Positions 14,824 to 23,239 are shown, counted from the stretch's first letter. The stretch: DNA of 64,000 nucleotides from Glaciihabitans sp. (GCA_025463785.1 JAODBD010000009.1:310001-374000); one strand, 5' to 3'. Numbers and translations: made by a program. Notes: generated from the sequence alone by a model not told the origin.

Positions 14824-17334
14824 ATGAAGAATCGAATGCCGGGCAATGCGCAGCTGCTGCCCGAAACGCTGGTGGTACGCGGGGCCCGGGTGCACAATCT
14901 GCGCGGTGTCGACGTGGATCTGCCGCATCGCGGTCTGATCGTGTTCACCGGTGTGTCCGGGTCCGGAAAGTCCTCGCTGGCCTTCGCCACGATCTATGCC
15001 GAAGGCCAACGCCGCCAGCTGCAATCGATGTCGAGTTTCGCCCGACAGTTCATGCAGCAGATGGACAAACCCGATGTCGATCATGTCGCGGGCCTGTGCT
15101 CGGCGGTCGCGGTCGATCAGCGGTCCTCCGGTTCCCGCAGCCCACGGTCCACCGTCGGCACCGTCACCGAGGTCTATGACCTGCTGCGGGTGGTGTACGC
15201 ACAGATCGGCCACCCGCACTGCACCGCATGCGGGACCGAGTTGACCAGCCGGGGCGATCAGGCGAGCTGCCCCAACGGTCACGACACCGCGCTGCCCGAC
15301 CTGTCCAGCCGGGCATTCTCTTTCAACCTGCCCTTCGGTCAATGCCGGGCGTGCCAGGGCGTCGGCACCCAACTCGAGGTCGACACCTCCAGTTTGATCA
15401 GCGAACCCGGCCGGTCACTGCTCGAAGGTGCGATCACCCCGTGGCGGCCGACCTTCACCGAGCCCGAACGCATGAAAGCCCGGGCCGTGGCAAAACTGTT
15501 GGGGGAGAAGGAAACCACACCGTGGGATTCGCTCCCGGCCGACGTGCGGCACACGCTGTTGTTCGGCACCGGCATAGCCGTGAAAGCCCGCAAGTTCGAC
15601 AAGCCGAACGACCCGATCAAGGACGTCGTATTCACCGGCGTCGTACCGTGGCTCTACGACCGGTACCGCAAGTCCTCGGGCGACAGTTTCGGTCAGCTGG
15701 AGAACTATATGTGCCCGGCGACGTGCACAGGGTGTGGCGGCCGCCGTCTCGGCCCGGCACAGCTCGCGGTGCGGGTGTGCGGCCGGAGCATCGCGGAGAT
15801 CGCGGCCATGCCGATCTCGGAGTCGGAACGCTTCTTCGCCGAAGCCGATCTGCCGCAACGAGAACGGGCAGCCGTTGCGCAGGTGCTGGACGAGATGATC
15901 GAGCGGATGCGCCATCTGCTGCGTATGGGGCTGGGCTACCTCTCGCTGGATCGTCCCGCTCGCACCCTGTCCGGCGGTGAAGCACAGCGCATCAGATTGG
16001 CAGGCCTGCTCGGCAGCAATATGTTCGGTCTGCTCTACGTCTTGGACGAACCCACCGCCGGGCTGCATCCCAGGGACACCCAGAATCTGGTGAGCACTTT
16101 GCGGGCGCTGCGCGATCAGGGCAATACCGTTCTGGTCGTCGAACACGATCATCAGATCATCAAGGCCGCCGATTGGGTCGTGGAGCTCGGGCCGGCGGCC
16201 GGTGAACACGGCGGCGAACTGACCTTTTCCGGCCCGATCGAGAAGCTGCTGGTCGACGAGGTCTCGATCACCGGTGGCTATGTCAGCGGAACCCGCGGCA
16301 TCACCGTGCCCGCGACCCGCCGCGCGCCGGAGTCCGGTCGGGAAATAGCGGTCTTCGGTGCCGCGGAGCACAATCTCACCGGTATCGACGTCACCTTCCC
16401 GCTGGGCGTATTCACCGCTGTGACAGGGGTTTCCGGGGCGGGGAAGTCGACCCTCGTCGATGACATCCTCTACCCGGCCGTGGAACGTGCACTCGGCGGT
16501 GACGCCCCGGTTCCGGGCGCCCACGAGCGGATCGAGGGTCTGCACCACATCGACAGGTTGATCAAGGTCGACCAGGCGCCGATCGGCCGATCGGGCCGAT
16601 CGACCCCCGCGACCTACACCGGTGTCTTCGACACTATTCGAAAAGTGTTCTGCCAGACCGCCGGTGCGAAGCAGCGCAAATACAAGCCTGGCCGATTCTC
16701 CTTCAATTCGCCGGGCGGCCGCTGCGAAACCTGCACGGGCGACGGCAATGTCCGGGTCGAGATCCAACTTCTCCCCGACGTCTTCCTACTGTGCGAGACC
16801 TGCGACGGTGCCCGCTACAACGACGAGACACTGGAAATCACGTACCGCGGCAAGAACATTGCGGAGGTGCTGGATCTGGCGATCGAGGACGCACTGGAGT
16901 TCTTCGCCGGAGAATCGGCGATCGAGGTCCCGCTCCGCGCACTCGATGAGGTCGGCCTGGGCTATCTGCGGCTGGGGCAACCCGCCAACACGCTGTCCGG
17001 TGGCGAGGCGCAACGGGTCAAGCTGGCCAACGAACTGCAACGCAAAGCCGGCACGCACACGCTCTTCCTGCTCGATGAACCCACCACCGGCCTGCACTCC
17101 AGTGATATCGACAGATTGCTGGCCGTACTGCACAGCCTGGTCGACAAGGGCCACACCGTGGTCGTCGTCTCGCACTGCCTGGACGTGATCAAGACCGCCG
17201 ATTGGGTGATCGATATCGGCCCGGACGGTGGTGCGGGCGGCGGAAAACTGGTCGCCGCAGGCACACCCGAGACGGTGGCAGGGCAGCCCGCGAGTCACAC
17301 CGGCCGCTTCCTCGAAGAGGTGCTGTGGCGGTGA
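14824..17334 (+). CDS. UvrA-like ABC ATPase, DrrC-type self-resistance protein
   Basis: 836 residues, shorter than housekeeping UvrA (about 950) and in the size range of UvrA2/DrrC. It has two ABC ATPase cores: Walker A GVSGSGKSS at 43-51 and GVSGAGKS at 535-542, with signatures LSGGEAQRIRLAG and LSGGEAQRVKLAN. Zinc-type Cys pairs occur at CTACG, QCRACQGVG and RCETCTGDG. UvrA-type proteins bind damaged or ligand-loaded DNA; DrrC protects the daunorubicin producer. Located among glycosylation genes, it most likely removes or tolerates the cluster product on DNA. Its stop overlaps the next start (GTGA). It could instead be a generic UvrA2 repair protein. Confidence 0.9.
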   Translation: MKNRMPGNAQLLPETLVVRGARVHNLRGVDVDLPHRGLIVFTGVSGSGKSSLAFATIYAEGQRRQLQSMSSFARQFMQQMDKPDVDHVAGLCSAVAVDQRSSGSRSPRSTVGTVTEVYDLLRVVYAQIGHPHCTACGTELTSRGDQASCPNGHDTALPDLSSRAFSFNLPFGQCRACQGVGTQLEVDTSSLISEPGRSLLEGAITPWRPTFTEPERMKARAVAKLLGEKETTPWDSLPADVRHTLLFGTGIAVKARKFDKPNDPIKDVVFTGVVPWLYDRYRKSSGDSFGQLENYMCPATCTGCGGRRLGPAQLAVRVCGRSIAEIAAMPISESERFFAEADLPQRERAAVAQVLDEMIERMRHLLRMGLGYLSLDRPARTLSGGEAQRIRLAGLLGSNMFGLLYVLDEPTAGLHPRDTQNLVSTLRALRDQGNTVLVVEHDHQIIKAADWVVELGPAAGEHGGELTFSGPIEKLLVDEVSITGGYVSGTRGITVPATRRAPESGREIAVFGAAEHNLTGIDVTFPLGVFTAVTGVSGAGKSTLVDDILYPAVERALGGDAPVPGAHERIEGLHHIDRLIKVDQAPIGRSGRSTPATYTGVFDTIRKVFCQTAGAKQRKYKPGRFSFNSPGGRCETCTGDGNVRVEIQLLPDVFLLCETCDGARYNDETLEITYRGKNIAEVLDLAIEDALEFFAGESAIEVPLRALDEVGLGYLRLGQPANTLSGGEAQRVKLANELQRKAGTHTLFLLDEPTTGLHSSDIDRLLAVLHSLVDKGHTVVVVSHCLDVIKTADWVIDIGPDGGAGGGKLVAAGTPETVAGQPASHTGRFLEEVLWR

Positions 17335-18359
17335 CGGCACCGGTCCGGATCGGAGTTCTGGGTTGCGCGGATATCGCACGGCGCCGGATGCTTCCGGCTT
17401 TCGCTGCCGATCCGGACAGCGCGGTGGTCGCGATCGCCAGCCGCGACGGCGACCGAGCCCACGCGCTGGCCGCGCAGTACGACGGCTGCGCCGCGGTTGC
17501 AGGCTACGAAACGCTGCTGGCGGACCCCGGTATCGACGCGGTCTATGTGCCGCTTCCGGTGGCCCTGCACTCCGAGTGGATCGAACGAGCGCTGCGCGCG
17601 GGCAAGCACGTCCTGGGCGAGAAGCCGCTGACACCCGACACTGCCACGACCGCAAGGCTTTTCGCCCTAGCCAGGTCCAGCGGTTTGGTGCTCGGTGAGA
17701 ACTTCATGTTTCCGCACCACCGCCGGCATCAGCGGGTGCGGCAGCTCATCGCAGCCGGTGCTATCGGCGAATTACGCAGTTTCACCGGGGTTTTCGCAAT
17801 CCCACCGCCTCCGCCCGGCGATATCCGATACCGGTCGGATCTGGGCGGCGGAGCCCTCCTCGACATCGCGGTCCAGCCGCTGCTGGCCGCATGGTTCTTC
17901 CTGGGATCCGACCTCGAGGTCCATGGCGCCCGGCTGCGCACGCATCCTGTACACGGCGTCGACACCGGCGGCGCGATCCTGCTCGCCACCCCCGGCGGCA
18001 CGACTGCGCAGGTGGTGTTCGGCATGGAGCACTCCTACAAATCGGCCTACGAGCTCTGGGGGAGCGAGGGCCGCATCGTCGTCGACCGCGCGTACGCCCC
18101 GCCCCCGGACAGCAGGCAGGTAATCCGCCTGGAGCGCCCGCACGGGATCGAGGAATTGGTCCTGGAACCCGACGACCAGTGCCTCAACGCGGTGCGTGCG
18201 TTCTCCCGTGCCGTTCGCTCTCCCACCCGCGATCCGGTCGAAGAACGTGCCGTCGTCCTGGCCCGGTTACTGACCGATATCCGGGCAGCCGACCACTCCC
18301 CGCCACTCAGAAATCGGAGTAATCCCCATGCTGATCACGCAACATACGGACAAACTTGA
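17331..18359 (+). CDS. Gfo/Idh/MocA-type NDP-sugar (3-)ketoreductase
   Basis: 342 residues from GTG 17331, overlapping the UvrA-like stop; GTG 17325 is possible. N-terminal Rossmann domain with IGVLGCADIARRRMLPAF, the family motif VLGEKPLT and LVLGENFMFPHHRRHQRVRQL, then the mixed C-terminal sheet domain with DLGGGALLDIAVQPL. It resembles NADPH-dependent sugar 3-ketoreductases such as KijD10, which reduce the C3 ketone left after 2-deoxygenation of a dTDP-sugar. The 2,3-dehydratase partner is not in this window. Its 3' end overlaps the following cupin gene by 32 nt, indicating coupling. Confidence 0.85.
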   Translation: MTAPVRIGVLGCADIARRRMLPAFAADPDSAVVAIASRDGDRAHALAAQYDGCAAVAGYETLLADPGIDAVYVPLPVALHSEWIERALRAGKHVLGEKPLTPDTATTARLFALARSSGLVLGENFMFPHHRRHQRVRQLIAAGAIGELRSFTGVFAIPPPPPGDIRYRSDLGGGALLDIAVQPLLAAWFFLGSDLEVHGARLRTHPVHGVDTGGAILLATPGGTTAQVVFGMEHSYKSAYELWGSEGRIVVDRAYAPPPDSRQVIRLERPHGIEELVLEPDDQCLNAVRAFSRAVRSPTRDPVEERAVVLARLLTDIRAADHSPPLRNRSNPHADHATYGQT

Positions 18360-18750
18360 CCACGAGCACGTCCCGGAATTCGAGGGCGTCATTCCCGCCG
18401 ACCGAGCCGGCCGTGTCACCTCACCGGCCGGTGAATTGGTGCGATTCGCCAACGCCGACACCTACCGTTTCGCCGCGTACTGGGACTGCCATCCCGGCGG
18501 GCCGTGCCGCGGAAACCATTACCACTGCGACAAAACCGAGGTCATGTACTTGATCTCCGGTGAGCTCCGGGCCGCCTACTACGACCTGGACACCCGGGAG
18601 CGGCTCGATCTGGTGCTGGTCGCCGGTGACCTCGTCACCGTGCGCCCCCGTCTCGTGCACAGCTATGTGGCATTGCGCCCGAGCCAGGTAGTCGAGGTGG
18701 CTACCCACGAATATTCGCCGGGCGATACCTACAAGCACGTCCTGCTGTGA
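18328..18750 (+). CDS. RmlC-like cupin protein, probable sugar or polyketide tailoring
   Basis: 140 residues from ATG 18328, with GGAG upstream inside the preceding gene. A single cupin barrel shows CRGNHYHCDKTEVMYLISGEL (first metal-binding motif, one residue over-quoted region shortened in function to HYH..K..E) and VTVRPRLVHSYVAL (second motif His). It resembles cupins encoded with nucleotide-sugar genes, such as ketoisomerases or epimerase-like proteins. Because it lies between the sugar ketoreductase and the acyltransferase, a role in deoxysugar formation is favoured, but the substrate is unknown. Confidence 0.75.
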   Translation: MLITQHTDKLDHEHVPEFEGVIPADRAGRVTSPAGELVRFANADTYRFAAYWDCHPGGPCRGNHYHCDKTEVMYLISGELRAAYYDLDTRERLDLVLVAGDLVTVRPRLVHSYVALRPSQVVEVATHEYSPGDTYKHVLL

Positions 18751-18767
18751 AAACGAAAGGTACTCGG

Positions 18768-19727
18768 ATGGATGCGACACGGATCGGCCTGATGTTCTCG
18801 GGCCAGGGTTCTCAACGACCGGGGATGGGGGCGCCGTGGCGAGATACCGAAGCCTGGGCCGAGCTCGAGGTGCTGCCGCGCAGCGTGCGCGATAACGTGG
18901 CGTACCTGTTGCTCGACGCCGACGAGGAAACGTTGCGGCGGACGGACAATGCGCAGCTCGCCACCGCCGGCCTGGAGCTCATCGTCCTGCGTGAGTTGAG
19001 AACAGCCACAACGCTATTGGACAGGGTTGTGGTCGCCGCCGGACACAGTCTCGGAGAGTATTCCGCCCTCGCCGCCGCGGGCATCTACAGCACCTGCGAC
19101 ACCGCCGAGCTCGTATCCAAACGAGGCGCCGCAATGCTGATGTCCACGAAGGCGAATCCCGGAACGATGCTCGTCCTGGTCGGTGTCGACCTGGCTACGG
19201 TCGAGGAGCTGACGGCGGGCTTGCGGGCTACCGGGCACGATGTGTGGCTGGCCAACCTCAACGCTCCCGGACAGGTGGTCGTGTCCGGTTCGATCGATGG
19301 GGTGGCCGCGCTGGAGGTCCGGGCCGCCGCCGCGGAAATCAAGACCATCCGCATCAAGGTGGGCGGCGCCTTTCACACGCCGTTGATGGCGAGCGCCGCC
19401 GGGGTCCTGGCCACCGCGCTCGAGGAGACCCCGCGTAGCGAGGGCGATTTCCCGGTCATAGCGAACCTCGACGCGCGCCCGCACACCGGTGCCGAGGACT
19501 GGGTCGACATCTTGCGACGTCAGATGGTTTCTCCGGTCCGGTGGGAGGAGAGCCTGCGGGTGATGGCCTATGAGTACGCATGCGACCTGCTGGTGGAGAT
19601 CGGCCCCGGCAAGACGTTGTCCGGGATGGCCCGGCGGATCGATACGAGCCTTCCGTGCCTGTCGTTGTCCAAACCGTCCGATATCGCCCAACTCGTCGAC
19701 GACCTGGACGTGACGCTCGCGTCGTAG
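18768..19727 (+). CDS. Malonyl-CoA:ACP acyltransferase, FabD-like
   Basis: 319 residues from ATG 18768, 7 nt after GAAAGG; a GTG at 18747 overlaps the cupin stop and is less likely. FabD fold: FSGQGSQRPGMG near the N-terminus, nucleophile Ser94 in GHSLGEYSALAAAGI, Arg119 in SKRGAAML for the malonyl carboxylate, and His203 in GGAFHTPLM. The F in AFH predicts malonyl rather than methylmalonyl selectivity. It would load the cluster ACP or a starter-specific ACP. Dedicated acyltransferases in type II clusters often go with unusual starter units or editing of acetyl starters. Confidence 0.92.
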   Translation: MDATRIGLMFSGQGSQRPGMGAPWRDTEAWAELEVLPRSVRDNVAYLLLDADEETLRRTDNAQLATAGLELIVLRELRTATTLLDRVVVAAGHSLGEYSALAAAGIYSTCDTAELVSKRGAAMLMSTKANPGTMLVLVGVDLATVEELTAGLRATGHDVWLANLNAPGQVVVSGSIDGVAALEVRAAAAEIKTIRIKVGGAFHTPLMASAAGVLATALEETPRSEGDFPVIANLDARPHTGAEDWVDILRRQMVSPVRWEESLRVMAYEYACDLLVEIGPGKTLSGMARRIDTSLPCLSLSKPSDIAQLVDDLDVTLAS

Positions 19728-19730
19728 TTC

Positions 19731-19761
19731 TCGAGTGTGGTCCTCGAGTGATCCTCGACTG
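19731..19761 (+). promoter_or_regulatory. Candidate SARP-binding repeats upstream of the [2Fe-2S] ferredoxin
   Basis: TCGAGTG at 19731 and 19744 and TCGACTG at 19755 form three direct copies, with starts 13 and 11 bp apart. They lie in the 92-nt gap after the acyltransferase gene. Only the last two have the 11-bp SARP spacing, and no convincing -10 hexamer sits 8 bp downstream, so this site is weaker than those at 7246 and 13580. Confidence 0.35.
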
Positions 19762-19819
19762 CTTCCCCGGAGCCGAAGGTCATGGTGGAGGCCTCGAGCA
19801 GCCAAGGGAGGCCGATGTC

Positions 19820-20143
19820 ATGGCGGTAGTCACTTACAGATCTTCGGACGGGACCACGACGGTCGTCGATGTCCCAGACGGCCACTCCGTAATGCGCGGA
19901 GCGCTGGTCAATGGGGTCGAGGGGATTGTCGGCGAGTGTGGCGGCGGGGCAATGTGCGCCACCTGCCATGTCTATGTCGAGGAGAACAGCGCGGTTCCCT
20001 TGCCACCCGTCTCCGAAATCGAGGACGAGCTGCTCTATACGACGGTGTGCCCACGGCGTGCCTCGAGCCGGCTCAGCTGTCAGCTGACCGCCTGCGCGGC
20101 GATCGACGGACTGATCGTCGACGTACCGGAGCGGCAGCTGTGA
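19820..20143 (+). CDS. [2Fe-2S] ferredoxin, putidaredoxin/adrenodoxin type
   Basis: 107 residues from ATG 19820, preceded by GGGAGG. Cluster ligands are Cys40, Cys46, Cys49 (C-x5-C-x2-C in ECGGGAMCATC) and Cys87 in RLSCQL, the vertebrate/putidaredoxin pattern. These proteins pass electrons from an NAD(P)H ferredoxin reductase to a P450. With the 7Fe-8S protein at 10084 the cluster encodes two ferredoxins of unrelated type but only one P450 and no reductase. The partner of this one is probably the P450 at 11629, or an oxygenase elsewhere. Confidence 0.92.
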   Translation: MAVVTYRSSDGTTTVVDVPDGHSVMRGALVNGVEGIVGECGGGAMCATCHVYVEENSAVPLPPVSEIEDELLYTTVCPRRASSRLSCQLTACAAIDGLIVDVPERQL

Positions 20144-20153
20144 GCCGCGGCGC

Positions 20154-20171
20154 TCCAGCAGCACTCCAGAG
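20154..20171 (+). promoter_or_regulatory. Candidate SARP-type heptamers upstream of the hydrolase-like gene
   Basis: TCCAGCA at 20154 and TCCAGAG at 20165 start 11 bp apart, like the TCCAGCC copy at 13602. A weak -10-like GACCGT begins at 20180, again 8 bp downstream. Transcription would begin near 20192, with a 40-nt leader to GTG 20233. The match to the TCGAG core is imperfect. Confidence 0.35.
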
Positions 20172-20232
20172 CCCGGGAGGACCGTGACGTGGAGCACGAC
20201 GGTCCGGAGACAAGACAGGGAAGGCAGGAACC

Positions 20233-21666
20233 GTGCAATCGAGCCTGGACATCGAATGGGTACCGGCAGTACCGGACGGGCGTCTGGAATACGCGACGCT
20301 CGAGGTCCCGGTGGACTACTCGGACCCCGACGGTGAGCGCATGGTCATCGCGATCAGTCGCTTGCGCGCCACCGACCCCGCGCGCCGGCGCGGCATCCTC
20401 CTGGGCGTGACCGGAGGCCCCGGTGGCGATGGCGGCCACGGCCGCGCACTGCCGGCCGGCTGGGCTGATACGCCCCTGAACGAGGTCTACGACCTCATCG
20501 GCTTCGACCCGCGCGGCACCGGTGCGTCGACCCCCCTCTACATCGAGGTCACACCGACCACCGCGCCCTTCGACTCGCGGCCACCGGATGAGGCGTTCGA
20601 AGCGATGGCCGGCGATATGCGCGAACGAGAGCAGGGTTGCCGCCGAGCGGGTGGTTCGCTGCGTCCGCACATCAATACCCGCAACACCGCACGTGACATG
20701 GACGTCATCCGGGCGGTGCTGGGCGAGGAACAGCTGAACTTCCTGGGCTACGCCTACGGCAGTTATGTCGGCGTCGTCTACGGGACCATGTTTCCGCAGC
20801 GTCTGGACCGGAATGTCCTGGATTCCTGTGTCCACCCGGGTTGGACCTGGCGTGAGCAATTCGTGGCGCAGGCCGCCGCCATCCGGTCCAATGTCGATCG
20901 ATGGGCTGATTGGGTGGGTGACCGCAACGGCCACTTCGGCCTCGGGGTATCAGGCTCTCAGGTCGTGGGCGCGGTGGAGACCGTCGCAGCGAATCTCGCC
21001 GCACTGCCGCACGGCGTGCACGCCCGCACCGCCTTCGACGGCATCGTCGGCGCATTGTCGGTCGACCGCGAGGCGTGGGAGAAGCTGGGCAACCTGGTAT
21101 CCGGTCTGCTCGCGTCTACTGCGGAGGGTGATGCCACCCGAACCGCCTCGCTGCTGGCCGAACACGGCACCGGCGGCTGGGCCGCCAGGCCCAGCGAGCA
21201 GATGCGCCAAAGTGTGCTGGAGGCAGTCACTTTGGAAACCGAATGGCCGACCTCCCTGGAGACCTACTACAGCGATATGCGCGAATGCCGTGCCCACTAC
21301 CCCTACGCCCACGGCGTGCTCCGGGCCGCGCCCTGGGTCGGCGCGTTCCGCACCTTCGAGTCGCCGGAACCGCCGACCGTCCTCACCCGGGAGTACCCGG
21401 TCGGATTGGTTGTGCAGGCCGACAACGATCCGATGGACCCCCATGAGGGTGGCGCCGCCATGGCCGATCTTCTCGGCCACCACCTCATCACCGTGACCGA
21501 TTCCGGCGAGCACGAGATCTATCGGCTCAGCGGTGACAATCCGCAGCTGGAGAAATACGTCGAGGACTACCTCATCGGCGGAGTGCTGCCGCCCGCGCTC
21601 CGCACCACTGTCAGCAGTACCCGCACAGCCCCGCCGGTCCCTGCGACGCCGGGCGAAAACCCCTGA
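20233..21666 (+). CDS. Alpha/beta-hydrolase-fold protein (SlpD/TAP-like) lacking the catalytic serine
   Basis: 477 residues from GTG 20233 after AAGGCAGGA. Related to tripeptidyl-aminopeptidase-like hydrolases: LLGVTGGPGGDG oxyanion region near 58-66, FDPRGTG at 91-97 and a TAP-like C-terminal part with VVQADNDPMDP and a terminal His in DSGEHEIY. The nucleophile elbow that is normally G-x-S-Y-G reads Gly172-Tyr173-Ala174-Tyr175-Gly176 (codon GCC at 20752), so the serine is absent while the probable Asp and His remain. There is no obvious signal peptide, unlike secreted relatives. It may be a non-hydrolytic enzyme or a binding protein for the cluster product. It sits directly before the exporter gene. 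Confidence 0.85.
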   Translation: MQSSLDIEWVPAVPDGRLEYATLEVPVDYSDPDGERMVIAISRLRATDPARRRGILLGVTGGPGGDGGHGRALPAGWADTPLNEVYDLIGFDPRGTGASTPLYIEVTPTTAPFDSRPPDEAFEAMAGDMREREQGCRRAGGSLRPHINTRNTARDMDVIRAVLGEEQLNFLGYAYGSYVGVVYGTMFPQRLDRNVLDSCVHPGWTWREQFVAQAAAIRSNVDRWADWVGDRNGHFGLGVSGSQVVGAVETVAANLAALPHGVHARTAFDGIVGALSVDREAWEKLGNLVSGLLASTAEGDATRTASLLAEHGTGGWAARPSEQMRQSVLEAVTLETEWPTSLETYYSDMRECRAHYPYAHGVLRAAPWVGAFRTFESPEPPTVLTREYPVGLVVQADNDPMDPHEGGAAMADLLGHHLITVTDSGEHEIYRLSGDNPQLEKYVEDYLIGGVLPPALRTTVSSTRTAPPVPATPGENP

Positions 21667-21705
21667 TGGTCAACAAAATACACAGCACAGAATGGAGAGA
21701 CTGAC

Positions 21706-23202
21706 ATGGAAATAGCAACCGAGACCAAGAAGGACCATCGGTGGCTCGGCCTATTCGCCTTGCTCGCCGCGATCGTCATGAACCTGCTCGATTCGACGAT
21801 TATCAATGTCGCCCTCCCCGCCATCCAGGCCGATCTGGGCGGCTCGTACTCGAGCCTGCAATGGACCGCCGCGGCGTACACGCTGGCACTTGCGGTCGGT
21901 CTGCTCACCGGTGGACGACTCGGTGACATGTTCGGGCGTCGCACGATCTGGATGATCGGAGTCATCGGATTCGTATTGGCCTCGGTGGCCTGCGCGGTTG
22001 CCTGGTCGCCGGATGCGCTGATCGCTGCCCGGGTCGTTCAGGGGCTGCTCGGCGCGGCCATGATTCCCCAGGCCTTCGGGCTGATCAGGGATCTGTTCCC
22101 ACCGCAGGAGATCGGCAAGGCGTTCGGCGCGCTCGGTCCGGTCATCGGCCTGTCGACCATTGCCGGTCCGGTCGTGGCCGGCACGCTGGTCGACGCGAAC
22201 ATCTTCGGCACCGGCTGGCGGATGGTGTTCCTGATCAACCTGCCGCTGGGTCTGTTCGCGCTGTTGGCCGGCCGGGTCGCCTTGCCGTTGTCCAAGGGAA
22301 CCCGAGGGCTGAAACTGGATCTGACAGGTGTCGCGCTGGCCGGCGCCGGAATGCTCCTGCTGGTGTACCCGCTGGTGCAGGGCCGTGAACAAGGCTGGCC
22401 GGCCTGGATGTTCCTGCTTCTCGCTGCCGCGGTGCCGGTGCTGGCAGCATTCGCCATCCACCAGCTGCGCCGCAAGGAGTCCGGTGCTACTCCGTTGGTG
22501 GACTTGGGAATCCTGAAGCGCCGGTCCTACACCTCGGGCGTTGCCTTCGTGATCGTGTTCTTCGGGGCGATCGTGGGATTCGCACTGTCGATGGCACTGT
22601 TCTTGCAGCTCGGCCTGCACAACTCGCCGCTTCGGGCGAGCTTGATGATGTTCGCTTGGGCGCTCGGAGCATTCTTCGCCTCGGGATTCGCTGCGAGCAC
22701 CATGGCCAAGCTGGGTCGTCAGCTGTTGATCATCGGCCTGGTCGTCATGACGATCGGACTGGTCGGTACCTACTTCACCTTCACCTCGTCCACCGCCCCG
22801 TCCTGGTGGCAGCTCGCACTGCCGCTGTTCGCCTTCGGCTTCGGCATGGGAATGATCTTCATGCCGTTGTTCGACATCATCGTCGCGGAGGTCAAGGACG
22901 ACGAGGTCGGTTCGGCCTCAGGTCTGCTGGAATCATTGCAGCAGTTGGGTTCCAGCCTCGGAGTCGCGGTTCTCGGCACGGTCTTCTTCAATGCGATCGC
23001 GTCCGCCCCGACTCTGGACAACTTCATGCATGCCGGCCGGCTCGTCACGCTGATCACGATCGGTCTCGCAGCGCTGGCCTTCGTCCTGGCCATGTTCCTG
23101 CCGCGGCAGGTGCGTCAGTCCAACTACGGCCCGCCCGCTGAGGAAGGCGCTACAGAGGGGCTCGTTACCGGCGAACCCAGCGTAGCGCCGACCTTGGCGT
23201 GA
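21706..23202 (+). CDS. MFS drug exporter, DHA2 family (14 TM)
   Basis: 498 residues with about fourteen hydrophobic segments. It has the DHA2 motif near TM1 (MNLLDSTIINVALPAI), motif A GGRLGDMFGRRTIW between TM2 and TM3, and motif C-like GPVIGLSTIAGPVVAG in TM5. It would expel the cluster product using the proton gradient. RBS AATGGAGAGA precedes the ATG at 21706, 39 nt after the hydrolase-like gene. It is the last gene of the rightward unit and faces a TetR gene across a terminator, so it may be repressed by one of the two nearby TetR proteins. Confidence 0.94.
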   Translation: MEIATETKKDHRWLGLFALLAAIVMNLLDSTIINVALPAIQADLGGSYSSLQWTAAAYTLALAVGLLTGGRLGDMFGRRTIWMIGVIGFVLASVACAVAWSPDALIAARVVQGLLGAAMIPQAFGLIRDLFPPQEIGKAFGALGPVIGLSTIAGPVVAGTLVDANIFGTGWRMVFLINLPLGLFALLAGRVALPLSKGTRGLKLDLTGVALAGAGMLLLVYPLVQGREQGWPAWMFLLLAAAVPVLAAFAIHQLRRKESGATPLVDLGILKRRSYTSGVAFVIVFFGAIVGFALSMALFLQLGLHNSPLRASLMMFAWALGAFFASGFAASTMAKLGRQLLIIGLVVMTIGLVGTYFTFTSSTAPSWWQLALPLFAFGFGMGMIFMPLFDIIVAEVKDDEVGSASGLLESLQQLGSSLGVAVLGTVFFNAIASAPTLDNFMHAGRLVTLITIGLAALAFVLAMFLPRQVRQSNYGPPAEEGATEGLVTGEPSVAPTLA

Positions 23203-23239
23203 AGCCGGCCCTCCGACCACCGAATTGCACTTCGCGCCT

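Noticed and set aside
12874-15372. An 832-codon open frame on the minus strand across the second glycosyltransferase and the start of the UvrA-like gene
   Set aside because: Only its first part (to 13506) is a real RmlC-like epimerase. The rest is antisense to two well-defined genes and has no domain features.
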